From Firmicutes bacterium HGW-Firmicutes-2 (GTDB lineage: Bacteria; Bacillota; Clostridia; Lachnospirales; Vallitaleaceae), in the NCBI GenBank assembly GCA_002841495.1, contig PGZV01000016.1, positions 91,202-155,201 on the forward strand: DNA of 64,000 bases, given 5' to 3'. The translations under genes were made by a program, and so were the position numbers. Positions 14,325 to 21,827 of this stretch are shown here, piece by piece (the stretch's first letter is position 1; each line of letters starts with the position of its first letter). The notes beneath the pieces are model-generated. The model was given only the letters and a program-made list of their open reading frames with translations. It did no database searches and had not been told where the DNA came from.

Positions 14325-14918
14325 TTATTCCCTTCTTAATTTCTTATAATAGTTATAAGTATCTTTTGTAACTGGGTCTATAGTTGCTTTTCTATGATAT
14401 AAATATTCCAGTGTGTCTTCCAGAATATAGAGCATGGCTTTATCTAAGTCCTGATAAGCAATTCTACGAATCAAATCAAGGCGACCGCCATGTTTTCGTC
14501 CCGGTTCAATATAATCACTTACGTAAACAATCTTTTCAAGTGTACTCATACTTGGTCGTCCTGTTGTATGATAAGCTATTGCATTAAGAATATCCGGATC
14601 TTCCACATGATATTTTTCTTTTGCAATAAAAGCACCGACTTTAGCATGCAACAAATCACAATTTACCTCTTCGGCTTTAGTTTTTGAAATATGATACCGA
14701 TCACAAAGACGAAGTAATTTCTTATTGGAATAATGCTTGGCACAATCATGAAGTAGTCCTGCCAGGGCAGCTTTACTTGGATTATAATGATGAGCCTTTC
14801 CAAGTTCATAAGCTACTTTTGTAACACTAAGGGTATGCTCATATCTTTTTGGTGAAAGCTTTTTCTTAAGCCTTTGAGTGATTTTTTGATCTGCAATAAG
14901 GACTTCAATGGATTTCAT
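14325..14918 (-). CDS. yqeK: YqeK-type HD-domain hydrolase
   Basis: About 197 residues from MKSIEVLIADQK; AGGTG lies 6 bp upstream, inside the end of nadD. HD-domain metal ligands are visible: RYEHTLSV (His), LLHDCAKHY (His-Asp) and ISDY-like VSDYIEPGR (Asp). YqeK proteins are symmetrical Ap4A hydrolases. The gene overlaps nadD by 14 bp, the usual nadD-yqeK-rsfS order in Firmicutes. C-terminus complete, ending YKKLRRE. Confidence 0.93.
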   Translation of the reverse strand: MKSIEVLIADQKITQRLKKKLSPKRYEHTLSVTKVAYELGKAHHYNPSKAALAGLLHDCAKHYSNKKLLRLCDRYHISKTKAEEVNCDLLHAKVGAFIAKEKYHVEDPDILNAIAYHTTGRPSMSTLEKIVYVSDYIEPGRKHGGRLDLIRRIAYQDLDKAMLYILEDTLEYLYHRKATIDPVTKDTYNYYKKLRRE

Positions 14919-15531
14919 AATCATCACCTAACTGATAGAGTTTGTGCTTTTGTATATAGTCAGAAACAGCGTCAGGTACATAATAGTTAATAGGCTTACC
15001 TTCAGCGATACGTTTCCGAATCATTGAGCTTGAGACTTCAATCTGAGGCATGTGAACATTCATGAAAGCAGTATGATAACATTCCCTTAATCTGGCCTGT
15101 TGCTCCAATGACTTTTCCTCATCATAACCGCTACGATGCACAATCACAAAAGCACCTATTTTTAAAAGTTTCTTATGGTTATACCATTTTTCAAGATTGA
15201 AAAGTGAGTCTGTACCTATAATCAACCAATACTTGTTATCAGGAAACTCTTTTTGAAGCATAGCAAATGTATCTACCGAATAAACCTTACCCTTTCTATT
15301 TAACTCATAATCTGAGATTCGAAAGGTAGGATGGTCTTTGGTCGCTATACGACACATTTCCATACGATGGGCACTGTCAATAATAACTTCGCCCTCTTTA
15401 TGAGGAGGATTGCCAGATGGCATGAACCATATCTCATCAAAGAGATGATGATCAGAGGTACACTGAGCTGCTATTAGATGACCGATATGTATGGGATTGA
15501 AAGTTCCACCCATGATAGCAATGTTTTTCAT
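14905..15531 (-). CDS. nadD: Nicotinate-nucleotide adenylyltransferase
   Basis: 208 residues. GGTFNPIHIGHL is the nucleotidyltransferase ATP site (HxGH), and SSSMIRKRIAEG is the C-terminal ISSTxIR-type motif. The enzyme makes deamido-NAD from nicotinate mononucleotide and ATP. Between yhbY (27 bp upstream) and yqeK (overlapping) in a single transcription unit. Confidence 0.96.
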   Translation of the reverse strand: MKNIAIMGGTFNPIHIGHLIAAQCTSDHHLFDEIWFMPSGNPPHKEGEVIIDSAHRMEMCRIATKDHPTFRISDYELNRKGKVYSVDTFAMLQKEFPDNKYWLIIGTDSLFNLEKWYNHKKLLKIGAFVIVHRSGYDEEKSLEQQARLRECYHTAFMNVHMPQIEVSSSMIRKRIAEGKPINYYVPDAVSDYIQKHKLYQLGDDYEIH

Positions 15532-15558
15532 AATAGACTCCTTAATAGTTATTGTCTT

Positions 15559-15849
15559 CTATTTTGGTAAGACTATTTTAGACTCATCTTTTGATGGTCT
15601 ATAGAGAACAAACTTGCGTCCTATAACTTGAACCACTTGAGCATGGGTTCTTTCGCCAATCATTTCTGCAATGTCTTTGACTTCATAGATACAGTTTTTA
15701 AGTACTGTGACTTTAATCAGTTCCCGTTTTTCAAGTGCTTCATTAATGCCTTCAGTTAGCTCCGGAGAAGCGCCGCCTTTTCCAACTTGAAAAATAGGCT
15801 CTAAAGCATTCGCCAATTTTTTCAAATATGCTCTTTGTTTCGAATTCAT
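15559..15849 (-). CDS. yhbY: YhbY-family RNA-binding protein (CRM domain)
   Basis: 96 residues, a single CRM domain linked to large ribosomal subunit assembly. The start is MNSKQRAYLKKLANAL, the GKGG motif lies in FQVGKGGASPEL, and LIKVTVLKN and RKFVLYRPS are at the usual places. Preceded by AAGGAG. It follows obgE after a 68-bp gap that is almost filled by a palindromic repeat. Confidence 0.95.
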   Translation of the reverse strand: MNSKQRAYLKKLANALEPIFQVGKGGASPELTEGINEALEKRELIKVTVLKNCIYEVKDIAEMIGERTHAQVVQVIGRKFVLYRPSKDESKIVLPK

Positions 15850-15865
15850 ATATTTCTCCTTAATT

Positions 15866-15917
15866 GGATTAAAGTATCAAAACTATATTTTTCTAGTATA
15901 GTTTTGATATCTTAACC
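15866..15917. repeat. Palindromic repeat between obgE and yhbY
   Basis: GGATTAAAGTATCAAAACTATA (split here into GGATTAAAGTATC and AAAACTATA) pairs with TATAGTTTTGATATCTTAACC, a stem of about 21 bp with two mismatches and a short loop. The arms share sequence with the hairpin upstream of obgE at 17246-17293. No U-run follows, so it is probably a message-stabilising or processing hairpin rather than a terminator. Confidence 0.65.
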
Positions 15918-17195
15918 TTATTTATAATAGTCAAATTGTAGATAATAGATTTTTACTGTGTCGCCTTCTTCTATACCCAAAGATTCGAGTTCTTTAAGAA
16001 TACCCTCAGTTTCAAGAAAATTCTGAAAGAAAATAAAGCCTTTTTCATCTTCAAGATTGGTATAGCCAAGCATACGTTCAACCCTACTACCTTCAACTGT
16101 GAAAATCCCATCGGCTTCTTTAGAAACAATAATGGGTTCTTTAGGATCTTCAATGCTTTTAATAAAGAATTCCTGTTCGTAGACTAAATGTTCCTGTGGC
16201 ATAGCTTTTAATATGCCGTCAAGATGGTACAGTAACTCATTTAAACCTTTTCTAGCTACAGCTGATATTGGGAAAACTTTAATCCCCTCTTTTTCAAAAG
16301 TCTCTGTAAGTCGATCTAAGGCTTCGTTTTCAAACAAGGCATCTATTTTGTTAGCCGCAATAATCTGAGGTTTTTTTAGCAATTCAGGGTTAAATTGTTC
16401 GAGTTCATATTGCATTTTGCGGATGTCTTCTACAGGATCTCTACCCTCAGTCGAAGCAACATCCACCACATGTAGTAATACCTTCGTTCTTTCTACATGC
16501 TTTAAGAATTCATGGCCAAGACCGATACCTTCTGAAGCCCCTTCAATAAGGCCTGGAATATCTGCAATAACAAATCCATCCCCATTAATATCTACCACAC
16601 CTAAGTTGGGGTTTAAAGTTGTAAAATGGTAGTTCGCTATTTTAGGTTTTGCATTGGATACAACGGAAAGCAATGTCGATTTACCAACATTGGGGTAACC
16701 CACTAAACCGACATCAGCAATAGATTTGAGCTCAAGTATAATCTCGATTTCTTTATTTTCCTGACCCGGTTGTGCATACTTTGGTATTTGCATGGTAGGT
16801 GTCGCATAATGTTGATTGCCTTTTCCACCTTTGCCACCGTTTAATAATTTATAGACTTCATCTGAAGCAGAAAGGTCTTTTATAACTTTTCCGGTAATGG
16901 CTTCTTTAATAATGGTTCCTTTTGGGACTTTGATGATAAGATCATCTGCATCCTTGCCATGGCAATTACTGCCCATACCCATTTGACCATTTCCCGCTTT
17001 AAAAACCCTGGCATGTCTAAAGGGGTAAAGGGTGTTTAGGTTGGGATCAACGATAAAAATAACATCTCCACCACGTCCACCATCACCACCATCAGGGCCG
17101 CCGTTTGGTACATATTTTTCACGTCTGAAGCTGATACAACCGTCGCCGCCTCGTCCGGATTTCACTTTTAGTCTTACTTGATCTACAAAAATCAT
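15918..17195 (-). CDS. obgE: GTPase ObgE/CgtA
   Basis: About 425 residues from MIFVDQVRLKVKSGRGG; AGGTG lies 6 bp before the ATG. Glycine-rich Obg domain (1-158, many GGDGG/GGKGG runs), G domain with P-loop GYPNVGKST near 165, switch DIPGLIEGA and NKID, then a C-terminal OCT domain (about 350-425, ending YYLQFDYYK). Essential in 50S assembly and the stringent response. Lies between palindromic repeats on both sides. Confidence 0.97.
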   Translation of the reverse strand: MIFVDQVRLKVKSGRGGDGCISFRREKYVPNGGPDGGDGGRGGDVIFIVDPNLNTLYPFRHARVFKAGNGQMGMGSNCHGKDADDLIIKVPKGTIIKEAITGKVIKDLSASDEVYKLLNGGKGGKGNQHYATPTMQIPKYAQPGQENKEIEIILELKSIADVGLVGYPNVGKSTLLSVVSNAKPKIANYHFTTLNPNLGVVDINGDGFVIADIPGLIEGASEGIGLGHEFLKHVERTKVLLHVVDVASTEGRDPVEDIRKMQYELEQFNPELLKKPQIIAANKIDALFENEALDRLTETFEKEGIKVFPISAVARKGLNELLYHLDGILKAMPQEHLVYEQEFFIKSIEDPKEPIIVSKEADGIFTVEGSRVERMLGYTNLEDEKGFIFFQNFLETEGILKELESLGIEEGDTVKIYYLQFDYYK

Positions 17196-17245
17196 AACTT
17201 GCACCTATTTTCCGTTGCCTAATAACAAATCAACTGTTCTTATTT

Positions 17246-17293
17246 GGTTAAAGGGTCAAAAACTAAGTTTCACTATAGTTTGATACCTTAACC
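17246..17293. repeat. Palindromic repeat upstream of obgE
   Basis: GGTTAAAGGGTCAAAAACTA pairs with TAGTTTGATACCTTAACC (about 16 bp with small bulges). Its first half is about 90 percent identical over 31 bases to the sequence at the end of, and beyond, the histidine kinase gene (25684-25861, opposite strand). Confidence 0.65.
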
Positions 17294-17340
17294 CTTATTA
17301 ATATTATAACATAGTAACGCATGTGGCATGCACACGCAAA

Positions 17341-17377
17341 ATTAAAAAAGTTTCAACAGTCTAAACCATTGAAACTT
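17341..17377 (-). terminator. Terminator or attenuator after rpmA
   Basis: AAGTTTCAA and TTGAAACTT form a perfect 9-bp stem with a 12-nt loop, and the minus strand continues into TTTTTT. It lies 10 bp after the rpmA stop and may separate ribosomal protein genes from obgE. Confidence 0.75.
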
Positions 17378-17386
17378 CAATAATTC

Positions 17387-17671
17387 TTATTGAGCTTTTG
17401 GATAAACAGATACTTGTTTTTTGTCTCTGCCTTTTCTTTCAAACTTAACAACACCGTCTACCAATGCAAAAAGCGTATCGTCGCCGCCTCTTCCTACATT
17501 GTTTCCTGGATGAATCTTAGTTCCACGTTGTCTAAATAGTATATTACCTGCTAACACAAATTGTCCGTCTGCTCTTTTTGCACCAAGTCTTTTGGATTCG
17601 GAATCTCTACCATTTTTGGTAGATCCAACTCCTTTTTTATGTGCAAATAATTGAAGGTTCATTCTTAACAT
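17387..17671 (-). CDS. rpmA: 50S ribosomal protein L27 with Prp-cleaved leader
   Basis: 94 residues. It starts [20 protein letters not shown]: the Firmicutes-type extension, cut after LQLFA by the Prp protease so that the mature N-terminus begins at HKKG and reaches the peptidyl-transferase centre. The rest ([26 protein letters not shown]) is standard L27. The Prp gene sits directly upstream, 2 bp away. Confidence 0.98.
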   Translation of the reverse strand: MLRMNLQLFAHKKGVGSTKNGRDSESKRLGAKRADGQFVLAGNILFRQRGTKIHPGNNVGRGGDDTLFALVDGVVKFERKGRDKKQVSVYPKAQ

Positions 17672-17673
17672 GG

Positions 17674-17997
17674 TTACACCTCCTCGATTTTAATATTTAT
17701 ATAATCATGTCCATATTCTTCATAAATTGATGTCATACCCAGTTCAAATGTGTCAAGCAATACTTGACTCGTGGGGGACATAGTCGCCTTCATCAGCATG
17801 TCGATTTTTCCATCTTCATCATATTGAAGTGAAAATCGGTCGTCTGTAAAGGACTTAATAGCATTGACTGTATTAATAGCAAGGACTGATACACTTGCAC
17901 ATACAATGTCTTTACCTATTTCTTCAAAACCTGCATGACCACTTACACAAAAACCCACATTACCGGATTTTCTTTTATAAAGTATAATATCTATCAT
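17674..17997 (-). CDS. prp: Ribosomal-processing cysteine protease Prp
   Basis: 107 residues. Catalytic His in [11 protein letters not shown] and Cys in [12 protein letters not shown] match the Prp (YsxB) family, which removes the L27 N-terminal extension. It lies between rplU and rpmA as in most Firmicutes. Ribosome-binding site inside the end of rplU, gap 2 bp, so translation is probably coupled. Confidence 0.95.
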   Translation of the reverse strand: MIDIILYKRKSGNVGFCVSGHAGFEEIGKDIVCASVSVLAINTVNAIKSFTDDRFSLQYDEDGKIDMLMKATMSPTSQVLLDTFELGMTSIYEEYGHDYINIKIEEV

Positions 17998-17999
17998 AC

Positions 18000-18314
18000 C
18001 TATAAAGTAATCGTGTCGATTTTAACTGCAGTGAAAGGTTGTCTATGACCTTGTTTTCTTTTATAACCATTGTTCTTAGGCTTGTATTTGAAAACAGTGA
18101 TCTTTTTGCTTTTACCTTCAGCAGTAACGGTTCCTGTTACTTTTGCAGTTGTTATTGTAGGATTCCCAAGGGTCAAATCCCCTTCGTTTGAAACCAACAT
18201 AACTTGATCAAAAACCACAGCATCACCTTCAGCTAATCCGAGTTTTTCAACCCTTACGATATCACCTTCAGCTACTTTGTATTGTTTTCCACCTGTTGCT
18301 ATAATTGCATACAT
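18000..18314 (-). CDS. rplU: 50S ribosomal protein L21
   Basis: 104 residues from MYAIIATGGKQYKVAEGD, the universal L21 start; GAGGAGG lies 7 bp upstream. The frame extends a further 24 codons upstream, but that DNA is the leader. C-terminus KRKQGHRQPFTAVKID is typical. First gene of the rplU-prp-rpmA unit. Confidence 0.98.
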   Translation of the reverse strand: MYAIIATGGKQYKVAEGDIVRVEKLGLAEGDAVVFDQVMLVSNEGDLTLGNPTITTAKVTGTVTAEGKSKKITVFKYKPKNNGYKRKQGHRQPFTAVKIDTITL

Positions 18315-18395
18315 TCTGGCACCTCCTCGTTTTTTAAGACTCGCCGGTTTTGGCGTCCGAAGACTTATAACCTGACCGTGCGGCATACCATGGTA
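18315..18395 (-). promoter_or_regulatory. L21 leader-like 5' UTR
   Basis: Between the start region and rplU the message carries GCCGCACGGTCAGG and a GACGCC-AAAACC-GGCGAGTC partial stem, then AACGAGGAGG. Firmicutes rplU genes often have a structured L21 leader in this position, thought to be an autoregulatory site. Assigned by position and look, without a covariance search. Confidence 0.45.
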
Positions 18396-18544
18396 TAGAT
18401 TATCACAGTTAGTAGGCTATGTCAAGGTCTTTTGGTAAATAGCTGTCTTAAGTATCTTTTTCAATTCAAACACTTCAACTGTTTCCAGAAATGTCTTTCT
18501 TTGTTATAATAAGAACAGTTTAATTTTGTGTATTTGGAGGTATT

Positions 18545-19084
18545 ATGAAAGAGTTAAAAATAACCTATGATAAAAAGCTTGCAAAGTACCATACCGTGTA
18601 CCATCATCATAAAAACATGACAGCCTTCCGATTGGATATCTACCGGAAACTGTCACAGAGTGAAGATTTATTCATTATGATTGAAACCCATCTTGGATCC
18701 GTACATCAACCTACCCCTCTGGATTACGTTATGAGTATTGAAAAAAGTCTGAACCGGTTTAATCTACAACATCAAATAAGGCCGATTCAAGTACGACATG
18801 GAAAATCCATTCTTGGGGTATTAAGTAAAGGTAAACCCATTGAAGATTTTGCTATTGCTTTTCTTATTCCTAAGGCGCAATTTGATGACAACCTTTTTGA
18901 AACCTTCTTTTGTGAGTATGATCTGAAAATCGGTTACGGTATCAAAACAGATCATGAAAATCTATTTGAAGACTACAGAAAAGGCTATGTTAAGTCTTTT
19001 GATGACCCAAATTACTTTGCTCATAACCTTTTTGATTCTAGGATTTTCAACAAATTCCTTTCAACAGAACCGCTAACACAATAG
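18545..19084 (+). CDS. Hypothetical protein, 179 aa
   Basis: A soluble, slightly basic protein starting MKELKITYDKKLAKYH, with TTTGGAGG before the ATG. A YHTVYHHHKNMTAF His-rich segment near residue 15 could bind a metal, but nothing supports that directly. Mixed helix/strand character, no transmembrane or signal segment. It stands alone on the plus strand, convergent with an isochorismatase-like gene. No family recognised. Confidence 0.75.
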   Translation: MKELKITYDKKLAKYHTVYHHHKNMTAFRLDIYRKLSQSEDLFIMIETHLGSVHQPTPLDYVMSIEKSLNRFNLQHQIRPIQVRHGKSILGVLSKGKPIEDFAIAFLIPKAQFDDNLFETFFCEYDLKIGYGIKTDHENLFEDYRKGYVKSFDDPNYFAHNLFDSRIFNKFLSTEPLTQ

Positions 19085-19093
19085 GTATAGGTA

Positions 19094-19624
19094 TTAGAAA
19101 AATTCAATATCTTCACTGCTAATCAACTCGGCAAACCAATTGGCCATAATCCTATGATGATGGTCAATAATTTGTTGTGCTGTTAAGGGAATAGAATCAA
19201 ATGTAGTATGTGCATCTTTGGCTAATATATTGTGATACCCAAGAGAAAAAGCCTGTCTACAAGTTGTATCAATGCTACCTTCAGTCTGAACACCCGTAAT
19301 GACAAGGTATTTGATATCTTCTCTTGTTAATAAATCATGTAATTTTGTTTTATAGAAAGCATTTGGAGTATGATTCTCAATGACATAATCCTTTTCTATA
19401 GGTTGAATGTATGGATGAATCTCCCATTCTTTTGTACCTTTAATAAAGCCTGAATCTTCATCTGAATGTTGCAAATATATGACCATGGCACCTTCTTCAT
19501 GGGCTCGGTCAATCAGGTTTCTAATATTCTTAAGTAGTGCTTCTTCTTTATATAATCTAAATTTATCTTTATCAAAAAGACCTTGTTGAACTTCAAGTAC
19601 CAATAAAGCTGTCTTGTTATCCAC
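19094..19624 (-). CDS. Isochorismatase-family protein with substituted catalytic triad
   Basis: About 177 residues. GTG start chosen because GGAGGG lies 6 bp before it. The fold follows cysteine hydrolases of the isochorismatase/nicotinamidase group: TALLVLEVQQGLF, VIENHTPNAFYKT, VITGVQTEGSIDTTCRQAF, KDAHTTF. In active members these positions carry Asp (LxxxDxQ), Lys (EK before the xxSAF) and Cys (GVxTDxC). Here they read Glu, Asn and Ser. All three triad residues are thus changed while the scaffold is kept, so a binding role or a changed chemistry is likely. No neighbour points to a pathway. Confidence 0.8.
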   Translation of the reverse strand: MDNKTALLVLEVQQGLFDKDKFRLYKEEALLKNIRNLIDRAHEEGAMVIYLQHSDEDSGFIKGTKEWEIHPYIQPIEKDYVIENHTPNAFYKTKLHDLLTREDIKYLVITGVQTEGSIDTTCRQAFSLGYHNILAKDAHTTFDSIPLTAQQIIDHHHRIMANWFAELISSEDIEFF

Positions 19625-19699
19625 GTGAAGCCCTCCTTTCACATGTTTCAATTCTAGTATAACATATGTGTCAAAAAAAGTTGCCTTAATACTTGAAGT

Positions 19700-19882
19700 C
19701 TAATAATTGATTGAATTTTTGGTTCTGTCATTTTTGTGTCCTGTTAGAATTTTGTATTTGTATTTTATGTCGTTTTGATCAAGCAATCCAATAACACGAT
19801 TAAACTCATTTTCTAAAGTTGTTATATAAACTTCTTGCCAGTCACCGAAAAAAAAGTTTTTTAACTTCTTAAAAGTCGACAT
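19700..19882 (-). CDS. Small hypothetical protein, 60 aa
   Basis: Starts MSTFKKLKNFFFGDWQEVYI with GGGCGGTGA before the ATG. FGDWQEVYITT and RVIGLLDQNDIKYKYKI suggest a ferredoxin-like alpha/beta module of the kind seen in short signal-transducing-type DUFs that handle two-strand half-folds, but it is cut short and basic at the C-terminus. The good ribosome-binding site and codon use favour a real gene. Function unknown. Confidence 0.6.
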   Translation of the reverse strand: MSTFKKLKNFFFGDWQEVYITTLENEFNRVIGLLDQNDIKYKYKILTGHKNDRTKNSINY

Positions 19883-19957
19883 ATGTCACCGCCCTCATTT
19901 TTATTACTCTCATTTTAACAAATGTATATTATAAATTCAACAATAAAATTATGCTAT

Positions 19958-21145
19958 CTAAATATCCCACAATTCTGATAGAGGTTGCTTAATTTTCTTT
20001 CTTGTAACCTCAACAAGACCCAGTGCTGTCATATCAATAACTGTTGTCTTAATTCTATCAAAGCTCGTTAGATATCTTAATCTTTGCATGAGCTTATTTT
20101 TATCATCTGGGTCTATCATATCAATAAAATCAATTATAATAATTCCTGATATATTTCTAGCACGCAACTGATAGGCAATCTCTTCTGCCGCCTCCATATT
20201 GGTGTTAAAAATCGTCTCCTTAACTTGCTTCTTACTTAAGGTTTTTTCTGTATTAACATCAATCACAGTTAGGGCTTCTGTAGGTTCAATAATAATGGAT
20301 GCCCCTGATTTTAACCACACTTTTTTATGTAAAAGTTTATCGATCTTACCTTGAACATTAAAATAATGATACAAAGACATCTCTTCTTCAACAAGCATGA
20401 GTTTATGGACAATCTCCGGATGATTTTCACTTAGAAAAATTTCAACTTCATTATAAAGGTTTTGATCATCATATATGTAGCTGGTGACTTCATCTTCATT
20501 AAAATCTTTGAGTAGCGTCATATAGGGTGAGCCTTGGGTATATATGCGTTGACCCGTGCTTCTAAAAGTCAAGGTTTTTAGTATCTTCTCGTATAAATGG
20601 ATGAGTTTTTGGACTTCATCAACCACCAGTTCATCGGATACAAAACTACAATTGGTTCGAACAATAAAGCCAAAGGACTTTGAAACATAATTCTTAATGA
20701 GGTTTTTTAACCTTAATCGTTCATCATCCTCTGTGATTTTTGATGATATGAACACGGATGGTTTATCCGTCGTAAGCACAACATAACGCCCAGTTAAACA
20801 AAAGTCTGTTATAGCTTTTGCTAGTTTGGTCTTATGGGCATCCTTTTGAATTTGTATGAGAATCTCATCCCCAGGTACGAGAGCCTGGCCTTTTCCTACC
20901 TTTTTTGCATAATAAATATTTTTGGATTCGAGTAAAGATAAAAAGACATTGTCTGATTTACCGATATCTACAAAAGCGGATTGAATATTTTTTTTGACGG
21001 TCTTGACCGTGCCTACATAGATATTACCAATATCCGTTTCAACCTCTCCTGAAAAAAGATGTACTTCAAGGACGCGTTCCTTTTCATCCAAAAGCGCACT
21101 CAGTATATTTTCATTATAACGGGTGGTCACCAATTTTTTACTCAT
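19958..21145 (-). CDS. Ribonuclease E/G family protein, short form
   Basis: 395 residues. S1 RNA-binding domain (about 35-115: GNIYVGTVKTVKKNIQSAFVDIG) followed by the RNase E/G catalytic region with IIIDFIDMIDPDD holding the metal-binding Asp. The protein stops at SELWDI just before where E. coli RNase E and G carry the zinc-link cysteines, so the usual tetramer link is absent. It lies 4 bp after the radical-SAM associated gene, in the order commonly seen in Clostridia (radical SAM, DUF2344, rng, then rplU). Likely mRNA or rRNA processing endonuclease. Confidence 0.9.
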   Translation of the reverse strand: MSKKLVTTRYNENILSALLDEKERVLEVHLFSGEVETDIGNIYVGTVKTVKKNIQSAFVDIGKSDNVFLSLLESKNIYYAKKVGKGQALVPGDEILIQIQKDAHKTKLAKAITDFCLTGRYVVLTTDKPSVFISSKITEDDERLRLKNLIKNYVSKSFGFIVRTNCSFVSDELVVDEVQKLIHLYEKILKTLTFRSTGQRIYTQGSPYMTLLKDFNEDEVTSYIYDDQNLYNEVEIFLSENHPEIVHKLMLVEEEMSLYHYFNVQGKIDKLLHKKVWLKSGASIIIEPTEALTVIDVNTEKTLSKKQVKETIFNTNMEAAEEIAYQLRARNISGIIIIDFIDMIDPDDKNKLMQRLRYLTSFDRIKTTVIDMTALGLVEVTRKKIKQPLSELWDI

Positions 21146-21149
21146 GTCA

Positions 21150-21827
21150 TCACGATCCTAACTTAACCTCTAATAAAGGTCTTAAACCATTATGGTCATG
21201 GTAGATTTCAACTCGGTGGAATCTATAATCACCACGTTCATAAGATAAATCGTTTAAAGCCAATAACTTCTCTAGTACCATTTCCGGCTTAACATTAAAA
21301 TGGCTGCCATTGGCGATGGTCATTATAAGGTTCCCTTCTTTTAAAACTATATTTATAATACCCGGTCTTAAATCAAAATCATTAATTTTGCCTTTTTTGT
21401 TCTTTTTTCTAATCATCAGCGTATCCTGTGACATCATTTCAGCAACCATATCGACTGTTATGATCGGATTAAGAACTTCTATCTTATAGGTAGCAGCGAC
21501 AACCGATGCCATGGCTGATGTTTCTTTGCTCATGATCTCAACCCCATCTAAAAAGACGATACCCACAGGTGCCTTCTCATTAATGGCTTCTAATAATATG
21601 TCCATTGCCACATCCTTCGTTAGTTTTACATCCATATACTCACTTTCACTGGTCACCCCAACGGCTAACGCACTGGCAAAAGAAAATACCTGATGCGGAT
21701 TAAAACCTTCGGAGTATGCAATAGGTATACCTGCTCTACTAAACATTTTCTGAAAAGTCCGCATCATGTCCAGATGTCCAACAAATCGAATCGGTCCTTC
21801 TTTTTTGAACTTAAGCCTTACGAGCAT
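21150..21827 (-). CDS. DUF2344/TIGR03936 radical-SAM-associated protein
   Basis: About 225 residues from MLVRLKFKKEGPIRFVGHLD; AAGGAGG lies 7 bp before the ATG, which sits inside the last codons of the radical SAM gene. The opening strand plus HLDMMRTFQKMFSRAGIPIAY and FNPHQVFSFASAL is diagnostic for the family. It always accompanies the TIGR03960 radical SAM partner and overlaps it here by 17 bp. The reaction is unknown; probably RNA or cofactor modification. Confidence 0.93.
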   Translation of the reverse strand: MLVRLKFKKEGPIRFVGHLDMMRTFQKMFSRAGIPIAYSEGFNPHQVFSFASALAVGVTSESEYMDVKLTKDVAMDILLEAINEKAPVGIVFLDGVEIMSKETSAMASVVAATYKIEVLNPIITVDMVAEMMSQDTLMIRKKNKKGKINDFDLRPGIINIVLKEGNLIMTIANGSHFNVKPEMVLEKLLALNDLSYERGDYRFHRVEIYHDHNGLRPLLEVKLGS

